64,000 nucleotides of DNA from Mycobacterium sp. (lineage in GTDB: Bacteria; Actinomycetota; Actinomycetes; Mycobacteriales; Mycobacteriaceae). The notes under the pieces are model-generated. The model was given only the letters and a program-made list of their open reading frames with translations. It did not search any database and had not been told where the DNA came from. Location: positions 1-64,000 of the forward strand of contig NZ_JAICZA010000005.1 of the NCBI RefSeq assembly GCF_025933915.1, in the 5' to 3' direction. This document shows, in pieces, positions 18,741 through 32,989 of the stretch; the first letter of the stretch is position 1; every line of letters starts with the position of its first letter. Made by a program: the position numbers and the translations under genes.

Positions 18741-19885
18741 CGTTGCGACGTGCCTTCCCTGCTGTCCGCGTCGGCCAACGCCAGTGTCTCGCGGATCAAT
18801 TCGCCGACCGCGTCGGATTCCACCAGGAAGCCGTCGTGCCCGCAGGGGGAGTTGACCACCCGCAGAGCGGCGCAGCCCGGCAGCTGCTCGGCCAGCTCCT
18901 CCTGCAAGCGCAGCGGGTACAGCCGATCGGACGTGATGCCGCCGACCACCACCGGCACCGGGCAGCCACCCAACGCTTCGGGCACCCCGCCGCGCCCCCG
19001 GCCGACGTCGTGACTGTTCAGTGCCTCGGTCAACACCACGTAACTGCCCGCGTCGAAGCGCTCCAGCAGCTTGTCACCCTGGTACTCCAGGTAGCTCTGC
19101 ACCGCGTAGCGGCCGCCGTCGGCGGGATCCTCGTCGCTCTGCCCATCGTTGGCGAACCGGGTGTCGAGGTCGACTTCACCGCGGTAGGTCAGGTGGGCGA
19201 AGCGCCGCGCGATCGCCAGCCCGGTGTCGGGCGTGGGTCCCGTGTCGTGATAGTCGCCGCCCCGCCAGTTCGGGTCGGCCTTGATCGCCGCGATCTGCGT
19301 GGACTGGGTGCCGATCTGATCGGCGGTGGCGCGCGCGCCGACCGCCAGCAGCAGCCCGGCCCGAACCCGGTTCGGGTGACCGACGATCCACTCCAAAGCC
19401 CTTGCGCCGCCCATGGATCCACCGACCACAGCGGCGACCTTGTCGATCCCCAGCGCGGCCAGCGCGGCGATGTCGGCTTCCACCTGGTCGCGGATCGAAA
19501 TCCGCGGGAACCTTGAGCCCCAAGGCTTTCCGTCCCGGTTCCGCGAGCTGGGCCCGGTCGAGCCGCGGCAACCACCCAGCACGTTGGTGGCCACCGCGCA
19601 CCAGCGGTCGGTGTCGATCGGCGCGCCCGGCCCGACCATCCCGTCCCACCAGCCGCCGGTGGGATGTCCGGGTCCGGCCGGCCCGGTGATGTGCGAGTCA
19701 CCGGTCAGCGCGTGCAGCACCACCACCACGTTGTCGCGCGTCGGCGACAACTCGCCCCAGCGCTGCACGGCGATATGCACGTCGTCGATCACCGCGCCGC
19801 TTTCGGTGGTCAGCGAGCCGATATGGACGAAGCCGATTTCGCCTTCGTCGGGCAGCGTTTGCGTGGGCATGTCGGAGATCGTCAT
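18737..19885 (-). CDS. metX: Homoserine O-acetyltransferase
   Basis: This first committed enzyme of methionine synthesis transfers acetyl from acetyl-CoA to homoserine. It is a 382-residue alpha/beta hydrolase. The nucleophile motif is [12 protein letters not shown] near residue 160, preceded by [13 protein letters not shown] and [10 protein letters not shown]. The acid and base residues lie near the C-terminus ([12 protein letters not shown]). Length matches Rv3341 (called metA in M. tuberculosis). It starts 13 bases behind the metC stop in the same operon. Confidence 0.95.
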   Translation of the reverse strand: MTISDMPTQTLPDEGEIGFVHIGSLTTESGAVIDDVHIAVQRWGELSPTRDNVVVVLHALTGDSHITGPAGPGHPTGGWWDGMVGPGAPIDTDRWCAVATNVLGGCRGSTGPSSRNRDGKPWGSRFPRISIRDQVEADIAALAALGIDKVAAVVGGSMGGARALEWIVGHPNRVRAGLLLAVGARATADQIGTQSTQIAAIKADPNWRGGDYHDTGPTPDTGLAIARRFAHLTYRGEVDLDTRFANDGQSDEDPADGGRYAVQSYLEYQGDKLLERFDAGSYVVLTEALNSHDVGRGRGGVPEALGGCPVPVVVGGITSDRLYPLRLQEELAEQLPGCAALRVVNSPCGHDGFLVESDAVGELIRETLALADADSREGTSQR

Positions 19886-19898
19886 CGGCCGGGCTCCT

Positions 19899-21302
19899 CT
19901 AGAACGCCGCCACAGCGTGCGGATCGGTGCCCGACGCCCCCGCGGCCGCAGCGAATTTGCTTGCCGCGGCGAAGCCGAGCTCCAGGTCGGCCAGGATGTC
20001 GTCGATCCCCTCGATGCCGACGGACAGTCGCACCAGCCCCGGGCTCACCCCGGTGCTCAGCTGCTCCTGCGGGGACAGCTGGGCGTGCGTCGTGGAGGCC
20101 GGGTGGATCACCAGGGAACGCACGTCGCCGATGTTAGCGACGTGGCTGTGCAGCTTCAGCGCGTTCACGAAGGCCTTGCCGGCGTCGACGCCGCCGGCCA
20201 GCTCGAAGGCGAGCACCGCCCCGGCTCCCTTGGGCGCCAGCTTCTTTGCCCGCTCGTACCAGGGTGAGCCGGGCAGGCTGGCGTAGTTGACCGACAGCAC
20301 GCGCTCGTGGCCCGCCAAAAACTCGGCCACGCGCCGCGCGTTGGCGACGTGGCGTTCCATGCGCAGGCTCAGCGTCTCGATGCCCTGGGCGACCAGGAAC
20401 GCGTTGAACGGTGCGGCGGCCGAACCGAGATCACGCAGCAGTTGTACCCGCGCCTTGAGCGCGTAGGCGGGCGGACCGAGTTCGGCGTACACCACGCCGT
20501 GGTAGCTCGGGTCGGGCGTGGTGAATCCCGGGAAACGACCCTGCGTCCAGTCGAAGGTGCCGCCGTCGACGATGACTCCGGCGATCGCGGAGCCGTGCCC
20601 ACCGAGGTACTTGGTGGCCGAGTGCACCACGATGTCCGCGCCGTGCTGCAGCGGCTGGATCAGGTACGGCGTGGCGATGGTGTTGTCGACGATCAGCGGG
20701 ACGCCGTTGGCGTGGGCCACCCCGGAGACCCCGGGGATGTCCAGGACGTCGATCTGCGGGTTGGAGATGGTCTCGGCGAAGAAGGCTTTGGTGTTCGGCC
20801 GTACCGCGGCCTGCCACGAATCCAGATCGTCGGGGTCCTCCACGAAGCTGACCTCGATACCTAGCTTGGCCAGCGAATAGTGGAACAGGTTGTACGTCCC
20901 GCCGTAGAGGCGCGGGCTGGAGACGATGTGATCTCCGGCACACGTCAGGTTCAATATGGCGAACGTCTCAGCGGCCTGCCCGGAGCTGAGGAAGAGCGCG
21001 GCCACGCCGCCCTCGAGCGCGGCGATGCGCTGCTCGACGACGTCGGTGGTCGGGTTTCCGATCCGGGTGTAGATGTTGCCCGGAACCTCCAGCCCGAACA
21101 GGGCGGCGGCGTGTGTGGTGTCGTCAAAGACGTACGACGTGGTCTGGTAGATCGGCAGCGCGCGGGCGTTGGTGGTCGGGTCGGGATGCTGACCGGCGTG
21201 CACCTGCTTGGTCTCGAACGACCAGTGTGCGGTCGGATCGGTGTCGTCGCCGCTGGTAGTGCCCTCGGAAGAGGCGTGGGAAGGGGCGTTGTCGGAACTC
21301 AC
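19899..21302 (-). CDS. metC: O-acetylhomoserine (O-acetylserine) sulfhydrylase, PLP-dependent
   Basis: This 467-residue cystathionine gamma-synthase-family enzyme makes homocysteine from O-acetylhomoserine and sulfide. It has the PLP-lysine motif [17 protein letters not shown] near residue 235, TSYVFDDT near 55, and the [18 protein letters not shown] phosphate-binding region near 95. M. tuberculosis calls it metC (Rv3340); metY or metZ would describe the activity better. Start GTG at 21302 follows an AGGAGA ribosome-binding site. The upstream leader contains a SAM-IV riboswitch and an 11-12-bp tandem repeat. Confidence 0.95.
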   Translation of the reverse strand: MSSDNAPSHASSEGTTSGDDTDPTAHWSFETKQVHAGQHPDPTTNARALPIYQTTSYVFDDTTHAAALFGLEVPGNIYTRIGNPTTDVVEQRIAALEGGVAALFLSSGQAAETFAILNLTCAGDHIVSSPRLYGGTYNLFHYSLAKLGIEVSFVEDPDDLDSWQAAVRPNTKAFFAETISNPQIDVLDIPGVSGVAHANGVPLIVDNTIATPYLIQPLQHGADIVVHSATKYLGGHGSAIAGVIVDGGTFDWTQGRFPGFTTPDPSYHGVVYAELGPPAYALKARVQLLRDLGSAAAPFNAFLVAQGIETLSLRMERHVANARRVAEFLAGHERVLSVNYASLPGSPWYERAKKLAPKGAGAVLAFELAGGVDAGKAFVNALKLHSHVANIGDVRSLVIHPASTTHAQLSPQEQLSTGVSPGLVRLSVGIEGIDDILADLELGFAAASKFAAAAGASGTDPHAVAAF

Positions 21303-21339
21303 GGGGGTTGGCTTTCTCCTGGGAAGTGGGCTTCTGATC

Positions 21340-21374
21340 TCAGCGGGATCTTCAGCGGGGTCTCAGCGGGATCT
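21340..21374. repeat. Three tandem 11-12-bp units in the metC leader
   Basis: On the + strand the unit reads TCAGCGGGATCT, repeated three times with one A-to-G change in the middle unit. It lies between the SAM-IV aptamer and the metC ribosome-binding site, on the transcribed leader. Copy number could vary between strains. Confidence 0.75.
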
Positions 21375-21480
21375 TTGCGGCGGCCGGCCGGCTAGCACCG
21401 GCACACGATTGCGCACGTCGGTGGATCTGAAAGGGTGAGCCGATCGCAAGGAGCTGGACAGAAGCACATCACGTGTCCCC

Positions 21481-21621
21481 TCTAGTCAGGGGTCCGTTAT
21501 GGCGGACCCGCGCTTGCCGCGCAGCCTGTGGCTACTAGACCTGGTCATCACCCGGGGCACCCCACCGCGGTTGGAGGGTTGCCGGCCAGCAAGCCGGGGC
21601 TTGACGCTGGCGCTCATGACC
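21481..21621 (-). ncRNA. SAM-IV riboswitch
   Basis: Read on the minus strand, the element starts GGTCATGAGC at 21621 and closes its first stem with ATGACC at 21548-21543. Between these lie the conserved core blocks typical of SAM-IV (AAGCCCCGGCTTGCTGG, then CAACCCTCCAACCGCGGTGG). A further downstream pairing, TCTAGT with ACTAGA, ends near 21481. Actinobacterial SAM-IV elements sense S-adenosylmethionine and switch off methionine-synthesis genes, and here the next gene is metC. The leader to the start codon is about 180 bases. A switching hairpin such as GGACA/TGTCC near 21476-21454 is possible but not proven. Confidence 0.93.
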
Positions 21622-21630
21622 AATACGAAG

Positions 21631-21659
21631 ACTATCTTATTGAGCCGACCCGCTGCCAA
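21631..21659 (-). promoter_or_regulatory. Predicted promoter of the riboswitch-metC operon
   Basis: On the minus strand, TTGGCA (21659-21654), a 17-base spacer and GATAGT (21636-21631) give a plausible sigma-A promoter. The expected start near 21624 falls a few bases before the aptamer's first stem, which supports it. Confidence 0.5.
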
Positions 21660-21780
21660 CCCTGGCGGCGCACATGCAGGTCGACACGTGTCCAAACACC
21701 CTTGATAACGTGGCAGTTAGATTGCCGAGCCCCCCACAGATTTGTCCGATATCGAAGATCTTGCCGCCGGGAGAGGGACC

Positions 21781-24018
<2,238 letters not shown>

Positions 24019-24042
24019 GGCAGCAGGGAGGTTTCGGACGCC

Positions 24043-25296
24043 GTGAAACCAAGCATGTCCAACTCGGCTTCCAAAGAAGCCAAGATCAAAGTCAAAGGCC
24101 GCGTGGTCGAGCTCGACGGCGACGAAATGACCCGCGTCATCTGGAAACTGATCAAGGACTTGTTGATCCTTCCGCACCTCGACATCGATCTGGACTACTA
24201 CGACCTGGGCATCGAGCACCGCGACCGCACCGACGACCAGGTGACGATCGACGCCGCCTACGCGATCAAGAAGCACGGTGTGGGCGTCAAGTGCGCGACG
24301 ATCACCCCCGACGAGGCGCGCGTGCAGGAGTTCAACCTCAAGAAGATGTGGCTCTCGCCGAACGGGACGATCCGCAACATCTTGGGCGGCACCATCTTCC
24401 GCGAACCGATCGTCATCTCCAACGTGCCGCGCCTGGTTCCGGGCTGGACCAAGCCGATCGTCATCGGCCGCCACGCTTTCGGCGACCAGTACCGGGCGAC
24501 CAACTTCAAGGTCGACCAGCCCGGCACCGTCGCCATCACCTTCACCCCCGCGGACGGCAGCGAGCCGATGGTGCACGAAATGGTGTCCATCCCCTCCGAC
24601 GGCGGTGTCGTGATGGGGATGTACAACTTCAAGGATTCCGTGCGCGACTTCGCGCGCGCGACCTTCAAGTACGGCCTGAACGCCAAATGGCCGGTGTACC
24701 TGTCCACCAAGAACACCATCCTCAAGGCCTACGACGGCATGTTCAAGGACGAGTTCCAGCGCATCTACGACGAGGAATTCAAGGAGCAGTTCGAGGCCGC
24801 GGGCCTGACCTACGAGCACCGGCTGATCGACGACATGGTCGCCGCCTGCCTCAAGTGGGAGGGCGGCTACGTGTGGGCGTGCAAGAACTACGACGGCGAT
24901 GTGCAGTCCGACGCCATCGCGCAGGGCTACGGCTCGCTGGGCCTGATGACCTCGGTGCTGATGACGGCCGACGGCAAAACGGTCGAGGCCGAGGCCGCGC
25001 ACGGCACCGTCACGCGGCACTTCCGGCAGTATCAGGCCGGCAAGCCGACCTCGACCAACCCGATCGCCTCGATCTTCGCCTGGACGCGCGGGTTGGCGCA
25101 CCGCGGCAAGCTGGACGACACACCCGAGGTGATCGAGTTCGCGCAGACGCTGGAAACCGTCATCGTCTCCACCGTCGAGAGCGGGAAGATGACCAAGGAC
25201 CTCGCCATCCTGATCGGCCCCGATCAAAAGTGGCAGCAAAGCGAGGAATTCCTCGACTCGATTGCCGAGAACCTGGAAAAGGAGCTGGCTAACTAG
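24043..25296 (+). CDS. icd1: Dimeric NADP-dependent isocitrate dehydrogenase
   Basis: This is the second, unrelated-fold isocitrate dehydrogenase: a 417-residue eukaryote-like dimeric enzyme similar to Rv3339c. Recognisable parts are [14 protein letters not shown], the isocitrate loop [18 protein letters not shown] near residue 105, [20 protein letters not shown] near 265, and the NADP site [17 protein letters not shown] near 320. Start choice: the GTG at 24043 is 12-13 bases behind AGGGAGG. The ATG at 24055 matches the M. tuberculosis N-terminus better but is further from the site. The 3' end overlaps the convergent hydrolase by eight bases. Confidence 0.95.
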   Translation: MKPSMSNSASKEAKIKVKGRVVELDGDEMTRVIWKLIKDLLILPHLDIDLDYYDLGIEHRDRTDDQVTIDAAYAIKKHGVGVKCATITPDEARVQEFNLKKMWLSPNGTIRNILGGTIFREPIVISNVPRLVPGWTKPIVIGRHAFGDQYRATNFKVDQPGTVAITFTPADGSEPMVHEMVSIPSDGGVVMGMYNFKDSVRDFARATFKYGLNAKWPVYLSTKNTILKAYDGMFKDEFQRIYDEEFKEQFEAAGLTYEHRLIDDMVAACLKWEGGYVWACKNYDGDVQSDAIAQGYGSLGLMTSVLMTADGKTVEAEAAHGTVTRHFRQYQAGKPTSTNPIASIFAWTRGLAHRGKLDDTPEVIEFAQTLETVIVSTVESGKMTKDLAILIGPDQKWQQSEEFLDSIAENLEKELAN

Positions 25297-26197
25297 CCGA
25301 GGGGTTGGCGCCCCGGGCCGCCGGGTTGCACTCATCGAGGAAGCCGGTGATCAAGTCGGCGACGCGCTCCGGGGCCTCGAACATGGGGATGTGTCCCACG
25401 CCGTCGAGCTCGGTGACCTGGTGGTCGTGGGGCAAATGCGTGGTGAAATGCCGGCTGAACCTGGGCGCGGGCACAACGCGATCCTTTTCGCAGATGACCA
25501 GGTGCGCCGGGACGGCGTTCTCGGCCAGTTCCCGCAGGCCGGGCAGCAGCAGGGACTTGACCAGCAGCTGGAAGTAGGCGGGGCAGTGCGCGACGTCGTC
25601 GATGCAGCCCAGCAGCTGTTCGTCGCTGACTCCCTCCGGCGATGCGCTGATCGCATAGGTGGCCAACCGGCGACTGAACGGCAGCCGCATCACCTTCGGG
25701 CCGAACAGCGCGGCCAGCACCAGCAGCGGAATACCCAGGATGAACTTGGCGATCACCTCGAACTTCGCGGGGCTCCATCGCGTCCAGCCGCCGGCCGGGG
25801 CGATGCCCATCACGCTGCGCGCCCGTCCGCGCCGCTCGAGTTCGAACGCGACCCAACCACCCAGCGAATTGCCCACGATGTGCGCGGTGTCCCAGCCCAG
25901 CTCGTCCATCTGCCGCTCCACGTGGTCGGCCAGCACCGCCGAGGACAGAAACCAGGTGCCCGCGGACGCACCGCCGTTGTGGCCGGCCATCGTCGGGGCG
26001 AACACCTCATACCGCCCGGTGTCGGCCAGCCGTTGAGCGACGTCCTCCCACACCGCCTGGGACAGCAGGAATGGGTGCAGCAACACCACCGGTTCCCCCG
26101 AACCGAGGTGGATCGGTGGACGGACCGAAGGCGACGCCGAGTGAGCGGGGCTCACGAGGAGGCAGCCGAGCAGACGAGCTTGCGCATAGCCCGACAT
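25289..26197 (-). CDS. Alpha/beta hydrolase (Rv3338/Rv3337-like, intact)
   Basis: This roughly 302-residue hydrolase has [18 protein letters not shown] with the oxyanion region, nucleophile elbow GNSLGGW near residue 110, acid in [10 protein letters not shown] and histidine in GVGHIPMFE. No signal peptide is evident. The first 30 residues are poorly conserved, so the start could instead be a GTG at 26155. In M. tuberculosis the locus is, from memory, split into two short genes, Rv3337 and Rv3338. Here one continuous frame spans both parts. Substrate unknown. Confidence 0.82.
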   Translation of the reverse strand: MSGYAQARLLGCLLVSPAHSASPSVRPPIHLGSGEPVVLLHPFLLSQAVWEDVAQRLADTGRYEVFAPTMAGHNGGASAGTWFLSSAVLADHVERQMDELGWDTAHIVGNSLGGWVAFELERRGRARSVMGIAPAGGWTRWSPAKFEVIAKFILGIPLLVLAALFGPKVMRLPFSRRLATYAISASPEGVSDEQLLGCIDDVAHCPAYFQLLVKSLLLPGLRELAENAVPAHLVICEKDRVVPAPRFSRHFTTHLPHDHQVTELDGVGHIPMFEAPERVADLITGFLDECNPAARGANPSAS

Positions 26198-26202
26198 TAA
26201 AG

Positions 26203-26221
26203 GCGGTACCGCCGGTACCGC
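26203..26221. promoter_or_regulatory. Perfect 8-bp inverted repeat between hydrolase and trpS
   Basis: Arms GCGGTACC and GGTACCGC are separated by three bases, six bases before the hydrolase start. This could be an operator or just a hairpin. No adjacent regulator gene points to a protein. Confidence 0.35.
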
Positions 26222-26311
26222 AAGACGGGCTGATCGCGAGCGTGCGGCAGGCCGCACACACGGCACCGAGGGTGAAGCTGGCCGCGCACTCGGCGGCGCG
26301 GCGGCGCGTGA

Positions 26312-28391
<2,080 letters not shown>

Positions 28392-28395
<4 letters not shown>

Positions 28396-28709
28396 CTGAC
28401 CAGCTTCAAACCCGCGATGCAGGCCACGATCCCGGCGATCAGCGACAGCTTGGTCAACGACGCCGGTTCGTCGCCGGTCAGCGCCGCGTAGCCCACGGTG
28501 AGCGCGGCCCCGATGCCGACCCATACCGCATAGCTGGTTCCGACCGGCAGGGTGCGCATCGCGGTCGCCAGCCCGGCCATCGAAAGCCCGAGCGCGACAA
28601 CGAAGACCAATGACGGGCCAAGCCGGGAGAAGCCGTCGGACTTGCTCAGAGCGGTCGCCCACACCGCCTCCAAGACACCCGACGCGATCAAGACGAGCCA
28701 CGCCATCAC
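28392..28709 (-). CDS. Small multidrug resistance family exporter, SugE/Gdx-like
   Basis: This 105-residue protein has four transmembrane helices. The essential membrane glutamate is in SGVLEAVWATALSKSDGF (residue 14), and the GTSYAVWVGIGAALTVGYA segment forms the third helix. The order fits the SugE/Gdx branch, members of which export guanidinium, better than EmrE, but this is only a motif-level call. No guanidine riboswitch is visible nearby. Its ATG overlaps the nagA stop, so it is the last gene of the sugI-nagA operon. Confidence 0.82.
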
Positions 28710-29863
28710 GCACCTCCGCGGCCCGGATGGTCATGCCAGTCGCCCCGCCGCATGACGGCCATGACCCGTAGATCGGGGTCCAGCACAACAAGGTTGGCGT
28801 CGTAGCCGGGCCGCAGGCTGCCGACCCGATCCAGGCCCAGAGCCCGGGCCGGCGTCGTCGCGGTCGTCTGAACCGCGGCAGCGAGCGCGGCATCGGGGTC
28901 GGCATTGGGCCCCGGCCCGGCCGCGGCGCGGAAGAGCCGGTCCATGGTGGCCGTGCTGCCCGCGATCGTCGACGTCCCGTGCACCCGCGCGACACCGGAC
29001 ACCACATCGATGCGCACCGCGCCGAGCCGGTACGCGCCGTCGGCGCGGCCCGCCGCGGCGATCGCGTCGGTGATCACGGCGACCCGGTCCGCGCCGGCCG
29101 CCTCGATCACCGCGTGTACCACGCCCGGGTGCAGGTGCACGCCGTCGGCGATGAGCTCGACGGTCACCCGCGGGTCCCGCAGCAGCGCGAGCGCCGGGCC
29201 GGGCTCGCGATGGTGCAGCGGCGGCATCGCGTTGAACAGATGCGTGCCGACCGTGGCGCCCAGCGCGACGGCGTGCCGCGTTTGCTCGTACGTCGCGTCG
29301 GTGTGTCCCACCGCCACAACGACTCCCGCATCCACGAAACGCCGGATCGCGGCATCGGCCCCGGGCAGCTCGGGCGCCAGGGTGACCATCTTGATCGCGT
29401 CGCCGCCGGCGCTCAGCACCGCGTCGATCTCTTCGGGGTCGGGGTACCGCATCTGGGTGTGGTCGTGCGCTCCGCAACGCGCCCGGTTCAGCCAGGGGCC
29501 TTCCAGATGAATGCCCGCGACGACGCCGGCCCCGGCCGCTTCGGCGAGCGCGCGCACCCCGCTGAGCAGCTCCGGAGGCGAGGCGGTCACCAGGCTGGCG
29601 AGCGTGGTGGTGGTGCCGTGGCTCAGGTGAAAGGCGGCGGCATCGCCGATGCCGTCGGCGTCGGTGTAGGAAGCCCCGCCGCCGCCGTGCACGTGCATGT
29701 CGATAAAGCCCGGCGCCACAGTGCAATCGGGAAAATCACGGTCGGCCGGGCGCGGCGGCGGGCCGGACGCGCAGGCCACGATCCGTCCGCCGGAGGCCTC
29801 GAGCCAGCCCGGCCGGCAGATCCGCCCGCCGAGCACCATCGTTCCCGCGGCGATCAATCCCAC
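28706..29863 (-). CDS. nagA: N-acetylglucosamine-6-phosphate deacetylase
   Basis: This amidohydrolase removes acetate from GlcNAc-6-phosphate in amino-sugar and cell-wall recycling. From the GTG at 29863 it is 385 residues, close to Rv3332. Metal and substrate motifs are FIDMHVHGGGG near residue 55, HLEGPWL near 130, GHTDATYEQ near 195, HLFNAMPPLHHR near 215, DGVHLHPG near 245 and the catalytic TDAIAAAG near 270. It overlaps the end of the sugar transporter gene by ten bases, and its own stop overlaps the SMR start, so the three are tightly coupled. Confidence 0.94.
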   Translation of the reverse strand: MGLIAAGTMVLGGRICRPGWLEASGGRIVACASGPPPRPADRDFPDCTVAPGFIDMHVHGGGGASYTDADGIGDAAAFHLSHGTTTTLASLVTASPPELLSGVRALAEAAGAGVVAGIHLEGPWLNRARCGAHDHTQMRYPDPEEIDAVLSAGGDAIKMVTLAPELPGADAAIRRFVDAGVVVAVGHTDATYEQTRHAVALGATVGTHLFNAMPPLHHREPGPALALLRDPRVTVELIADGVHLHPGVVHAVIEAAGADRVAVITDAIAAAGRADGAYRLGAVRIDVVSGVARVHGTSTIAGSTATMDRLFRAAAGPGPNADPDAALAAAVQTTATTPARALGLDRVGSLRPGYDANLVVLDPDLRVMAVMRRGDWHDHPGRGGA

Positions 29864-31206
29864 CGGCCGCCGTTTTCCCAGAAGTGGCGGATGTCCTCGA
29901 GCTGGCGGCCCTTGGTCTCCGGCGCATACCGGTAGACGAAGGCGAACGCGACCACCGTGAGCACCGCGAACACCGCGAAAGCCCCTGCGCCACCCAATGA
30001 ATGCAACATGGTGAGGAAGACGGCGGCGATGATGGCGTTGGCCACCAGGTTGGAGGTCAGCATGGTGCTCGACCCGAGGGACCGCAGCCGGGACGGGAAG
30101 CTTTCGCTGGCGTACACCCAGCCCAGGGAGCCGAAACCCATGGTGTAGCCGAAGATGAACAGCAGCACGCCGGCGAACCCGGCGGCCGCGCCGCCGGCAC
30201 CGCGGCCGAACACGGCCATCAGGACCACATCGGCGGCGATCATCATGGCGGTGCCGCACAACAGGATCGGCCGCCTGCCCAGCCGGTCGACCAACAGCAG
30301 CGCCGCGCCGACGGCCGCCAACCCGGCCACCTGCACCAGCGCCGGCAGCCCCAGCAGCGCGAAATCACCGGTGAAGCCCATGGCCTGAAATATCCGGGGG
30401 CTGTAGTAGATGATCGCGTTGATGCCGGTGATCTGGATCAGGAAGCCGAGGACGACCACGAACACGGTGGCGCGAAGATAGGGCCTGCGAACCATTTCCG
30501 GCAGCATCTCGGAGACGCTGCCGCCGCCCACATTCAACGCGCGGCCGATCTCGGCCAGCTCGTCGTCGACCTGCGCGTCGGGCTCCACCCTCAGCAGCGC
30601 CCGCCGGGCGTCGTCGACCCGGCCTTTGAGCAGGTACCACCGCGCGGTGTCGGGCATCCGAATCACCAACGGCGCCAACAGCACTGCGGGCACGCAGGCC
30701 AGCCCCAGCATCCACCGCCAGCTGTGGGTTCCCGCCAGCAGGTAACCGGTCGAGTAACCGACGATGAGCCCGCTGACGATCGCCAGCTGATAGGCCGTCA
30801 ACAGCGAGCCGCGCACCGCCGTCGGCGCCGATTCGGCCACGTACACCGGGACCACCACCACCGTCACGCCGATGGTCAGGCCGACGAGCAGTCGCGCCGC
30901 CAGCAGCATCGGCAGCGAGACCGAAAACGCGGCCAGCAGCGCGAAAACCGCGTAGGCGAACAGGATCAGCACCACCGACTTTTTCCGCCCGATCACGTTG
31001 GCCAGCACGCCGGCGCCGAGCGCTCCGATGATCTGACCGATCACCACCATCGTCGTCAGCAGTTCCTGTTGCCGGGTGGACAGTCCGAAATCCTCGGTGA
31101 CGAACAACTGCGCGCCGGCGATGATGGACAGGTCGTAGCCGTAGACGACACCCACGCTGGCGGCGGTCAGCCCGACCAGCAGGCCGCGCCGCGATCCGGT
31201 GGTCAC
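29854..31206 (-). CDS. sugI: MFS sugar transporter SugI
   Basis: This 450-residue sugar-porter family permease has twelve predicted helices. Signature pieces are GYDLSIIAGAQLF near residue 25, loop 2-3 GRKKSVVL, RWYLLKGRVDDARRAL in the central loop, DRLGRRPILL in loop 8-9, and the terminal PETKGRQLEDIRHFW. It imports an unidentified sugar; coupling with nagA hints at an amino sugar but does not show it. It follows dacB1 by six bases on the same strand. Confidence 0.9.
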   Translation of the reverse strand: MTTGSRRGLLVGLTAASVGVVYGYDLSIIAGAQLFVTEDFGLSTRQQELLTTMVVIGQIIGALGAGVLANVIGRKKSVVLILFAYAVFALLAAFSVSLPMLLAARLLVGLTIGVTVVVVPVYVAESAPTAVRGSLLTAYQLAIVSGLIVGYSTGYLLAGTHSWRWMLGLACVPAVLLAPLVIRMPDTARWYLLKGRVDDARRALLRVEPDAQVDDELAEIGRALNVGGGSVSEMLPEMVRRPYLRATVFVVVLGFLIQITGINAIIYYSPRIFQAMGFTGDFALLGLPALVQVAGLAAVGAALLLVDRLGRRPILLCGTAMMIAADVVLMAVFGRGAGGAAAGFAGVLLFIFGYTMGFGSLGWVYASESFPSRLRSLGSSTMLTSNLVANAIIAAVFLTMLHSLGGAGAFAVFAVLTVVAFAFVYRYAPETKGRQLEDIRHFWENGGRWD

Positions 31207-31212
31207 CGGCGC

Positions 31213-32466
31213 TCAGCGGTGTTGGGGTCGACGGTTCATGGAGCGTGCGGCCATGATCAAGCTAAACACGACGATGCTGCCGATGACACCGACGCCCACC
31301 CGGACCGGCAAAGCGTCCGCCGAGCGGATGATCCCGCCGGCCGCAGCGTTATTGGCGATCCGGTCGGCGGCGGTGTCGTGCTTGGCGGGCGCCAGGGACG
31401 GGTCGGGCGCGACCAGCGAGCCGACCTGAGTGCCCTGCGGGGTGGCGAACCCGTAGTCCAGCAGGTGCGCGGCCTGTTCCCACGGTGCGATCGGCTGCCG
31501 CGTCCCGTGCAGCAGCACCGCAACCAGCCGCCGCCCGTCGTGGTTGGCCGCGCCGACGAACGTCTGGCCCGCGTCGTCGGTGTACCCGGTCTTGCCGCCC
31601 AGGGCGCCGGGATACTGGTAGAGCAGCTGGTTGTCGTTCTCCAGCTCGTAGCCCGGGTGGTCGCCGTGGCCGGGGAAGTCGAAGGTCCGCGTCGCGACGA
31701 TGTCGGCGAACGTGGGGTTCTGCCACGCGTAGCGGTAAAACAGCCCGACGTCGTAGGCCGAGGTGCTCATGCCGGGCGCGTCCAGCCCCGACGGCGTCGC
31801 CACCCGGGTGTCCTGGCCGCCCAGCTTGACGGCCAGCACGTTGATCTTCTCCAGCGCCTGCTGCATGCCGCCGAGCTGCATGGCCAGCGCGTGGGCGGCG
31901 TCGTTGCCGGAGTGCATCAGCAGCCCGTGCAGCAGCTGGTTGACGGTGAACACGCCGCCCTCCTGGACGCCGACCTTGGTGCCCTCGGCGGCCGCGTCGT
32001 CGGCGGTTCCGGGAACCGATTTGTTCAGGTTGAGTGTGTTGATGGAGGCCATCGCCACCAGCACCTTGATGATGCTGGCCGGGCGGTGCCGACCGTGCGG
32101 GTCTTTGGCGGCGATGACGGCGCCGCTGTCCAGGTCCGCCACCAGCCAGGCCTCGGCGGACACGTCGCCCGGTGGCGGCGCCGTGTTCGGCGCGGCGACG
32201 ATGCCGCAGCCGCCCAGGGCGTCACCGCCGACGGGCTTGGCGGGCACCGCCAGCGGGATCGGGGGGTCGCCGGCCGTGGGGACCTCCGACGAATCCACCG
32301 CCGCCGGGGTGTTCACCTTGTACGGGCAGCTCGCGGGTGCGGCATTGGGTTCGGCGCCGGGTTCGGCCCGTCCCAGCGGCAACGCCGCCGGTACCGCGAC
32401 CGTGGCCGGGGCGGCCATCAGGAAAAACGCCGCTGCCAGGCATGATGCGGAACGTAACAGGGTCAT
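31213..32466 (-). CDS. dacB1: D-alanyl-D-alanine carboxypeptidase
   Basis: This 417-residue penicillin-binding peptidase of the DacB/PBP5 class trims the terminal D-alanine of peptidoglycan stem peptides outside the membrane. It starts with a signal peptide (hydrophobic to about residue 28). The active-site triad motifs are SIIK in [11 protein letters not shown] near 127, SGN near 190 and KTG in [10 protein letters not shown] near 285. A membrane anchor lies near 385-405, with a basic RRPQHR tail. The M. tuberculosis counterpart is Rv3330. It is the first gene of the dacB1-sugI-nagA-SMR run. Confidence 0.95.
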   Translation of the reverse strand: MTLLRSASCLAAAFFLMAAPATVAVPAALPLGRAEPGAEPNAAPASCPYKVNTPAAVDSSEVPTAGDPPIPLAVPAKPVGGDALGGCGIVAAPNTAPPPGDVSAEAWLVADLDSGAVIAAKDPHGRHRPASIIKVLVAMASINTLNLNKSVPGTADDAAAEGTKVGVQEGGVFTVNQLLHGLLMHSGNDAAHALAMQLGGMQQALEKINVLAVKLGGQDTRVATPSGLDAPGMSTSAYDVGLFYRYAWQNPTFADIVATRTFDFPGHGDHPGYELENDNQLLYQYPGALGGKTGYTDDAGQTFVGAANHDGRRLVAVLLHGTRQPIAPWEQAAHLLDYGFATPQGTQVGSLVAPDPSLAPAKHDTAADRIANNAAAGGIIRSADALPVRVGVGVIGSIVVFSLIMAARSMNRRPQHR

Positions 32467-32515
32467 CGTCTGTGCACAGTAGGCGATCGAGGGCCCGAAT
32501 CCGGGGAGCCGCGCT

Positions 32516-32938
32516 GTGACTGATGAGACGGAAGTTACTCGGCCGGGCCGAGGGACCCGGGTTAGGCTGGGCGGCGGTCAGCGGGAACGCGCCCGCCCGC
32601 ACCGATTCCAGAGGTTTGCCATTTCCGACGATCGATTGTGGACCAGGTGGCGGCGGCGCCAGCGCGATGGCGCGGGTGCGGCGCCCGGCGCGGGCCCACG
32701 CGCGCTGAAGGATCTGCTCAAACAGGTCGAGAAGGCAACCCAGGTGCGGCGTTCCGGGCTGGATCAGGTGCTGGCGGAGCTGAAGCTGCATCGTGACGCC
32801 ACCACCGAGCCGGAGCGGCGGTCGGCGCTCGCCTGGCTGTGCAACTCCGTGTCGCGGTTCGCGCACAGCCCGAGCGCCCCGCACGCCCGCGAGGTGATGC
32901 TGGCCGCCGATGCGGTCAGGCGCGCGCCCGCCGGTTAG
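32516..32938 (+). CDS. Hypothetical helical protein
   Basis: I do not recognise this protein. The C-terminal half (about residues 60-140) is helix-rich: [32 protein letters not shown], and [15 protein letters not shown]. It has strong GC bias at third codon positions, which supports real coding. The N-terminal 55 codons have weaker bias and many arginines, so the true start may lie further in, for example at a TTG near 32636. It is divergent from dacB1, and its stop is fused to the start of a 49-bp repeat. Confidence 0.5.
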   Translation: MTDETEVTRPGRGTRVRLGGGQRERARPHRFQRFAISDDRLWTRWRRRQRDGAGAAPGAGPRALKDLLKQVEKATQVRRSGLDQVLAELKLHRDATTEPERRSALAWLCNSVSRFAHSPSAPHAREVMLAADAVRRAPAG

Positions 32939-32986
32939 TGGCGATCGCAAGTGCGGCGCAGCCGGGCGCAGCGGGTCGCCACCATC
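32938..32986. repeat. 49-bp dispersed cruciform repeat, copy 4
   Basis: Arms GTGGCGA and TCGCCAC are intact. It begins on the last base of the hypothetical gene's TAG stop and ends four bases before the convergent aminotransferase stop, filling the whole gap between two converging genes. Confidence 0.82.
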
Positions 32987-32989
32987 GGG

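Noticed and set aside
30001-32445. 814-codon open frame on the plus strand opposite sugI and dacB1
   Set aside because: It spans two well-defined genes on the other strand and reads as glutamine-, histidine- and arginine-rich nonsense.
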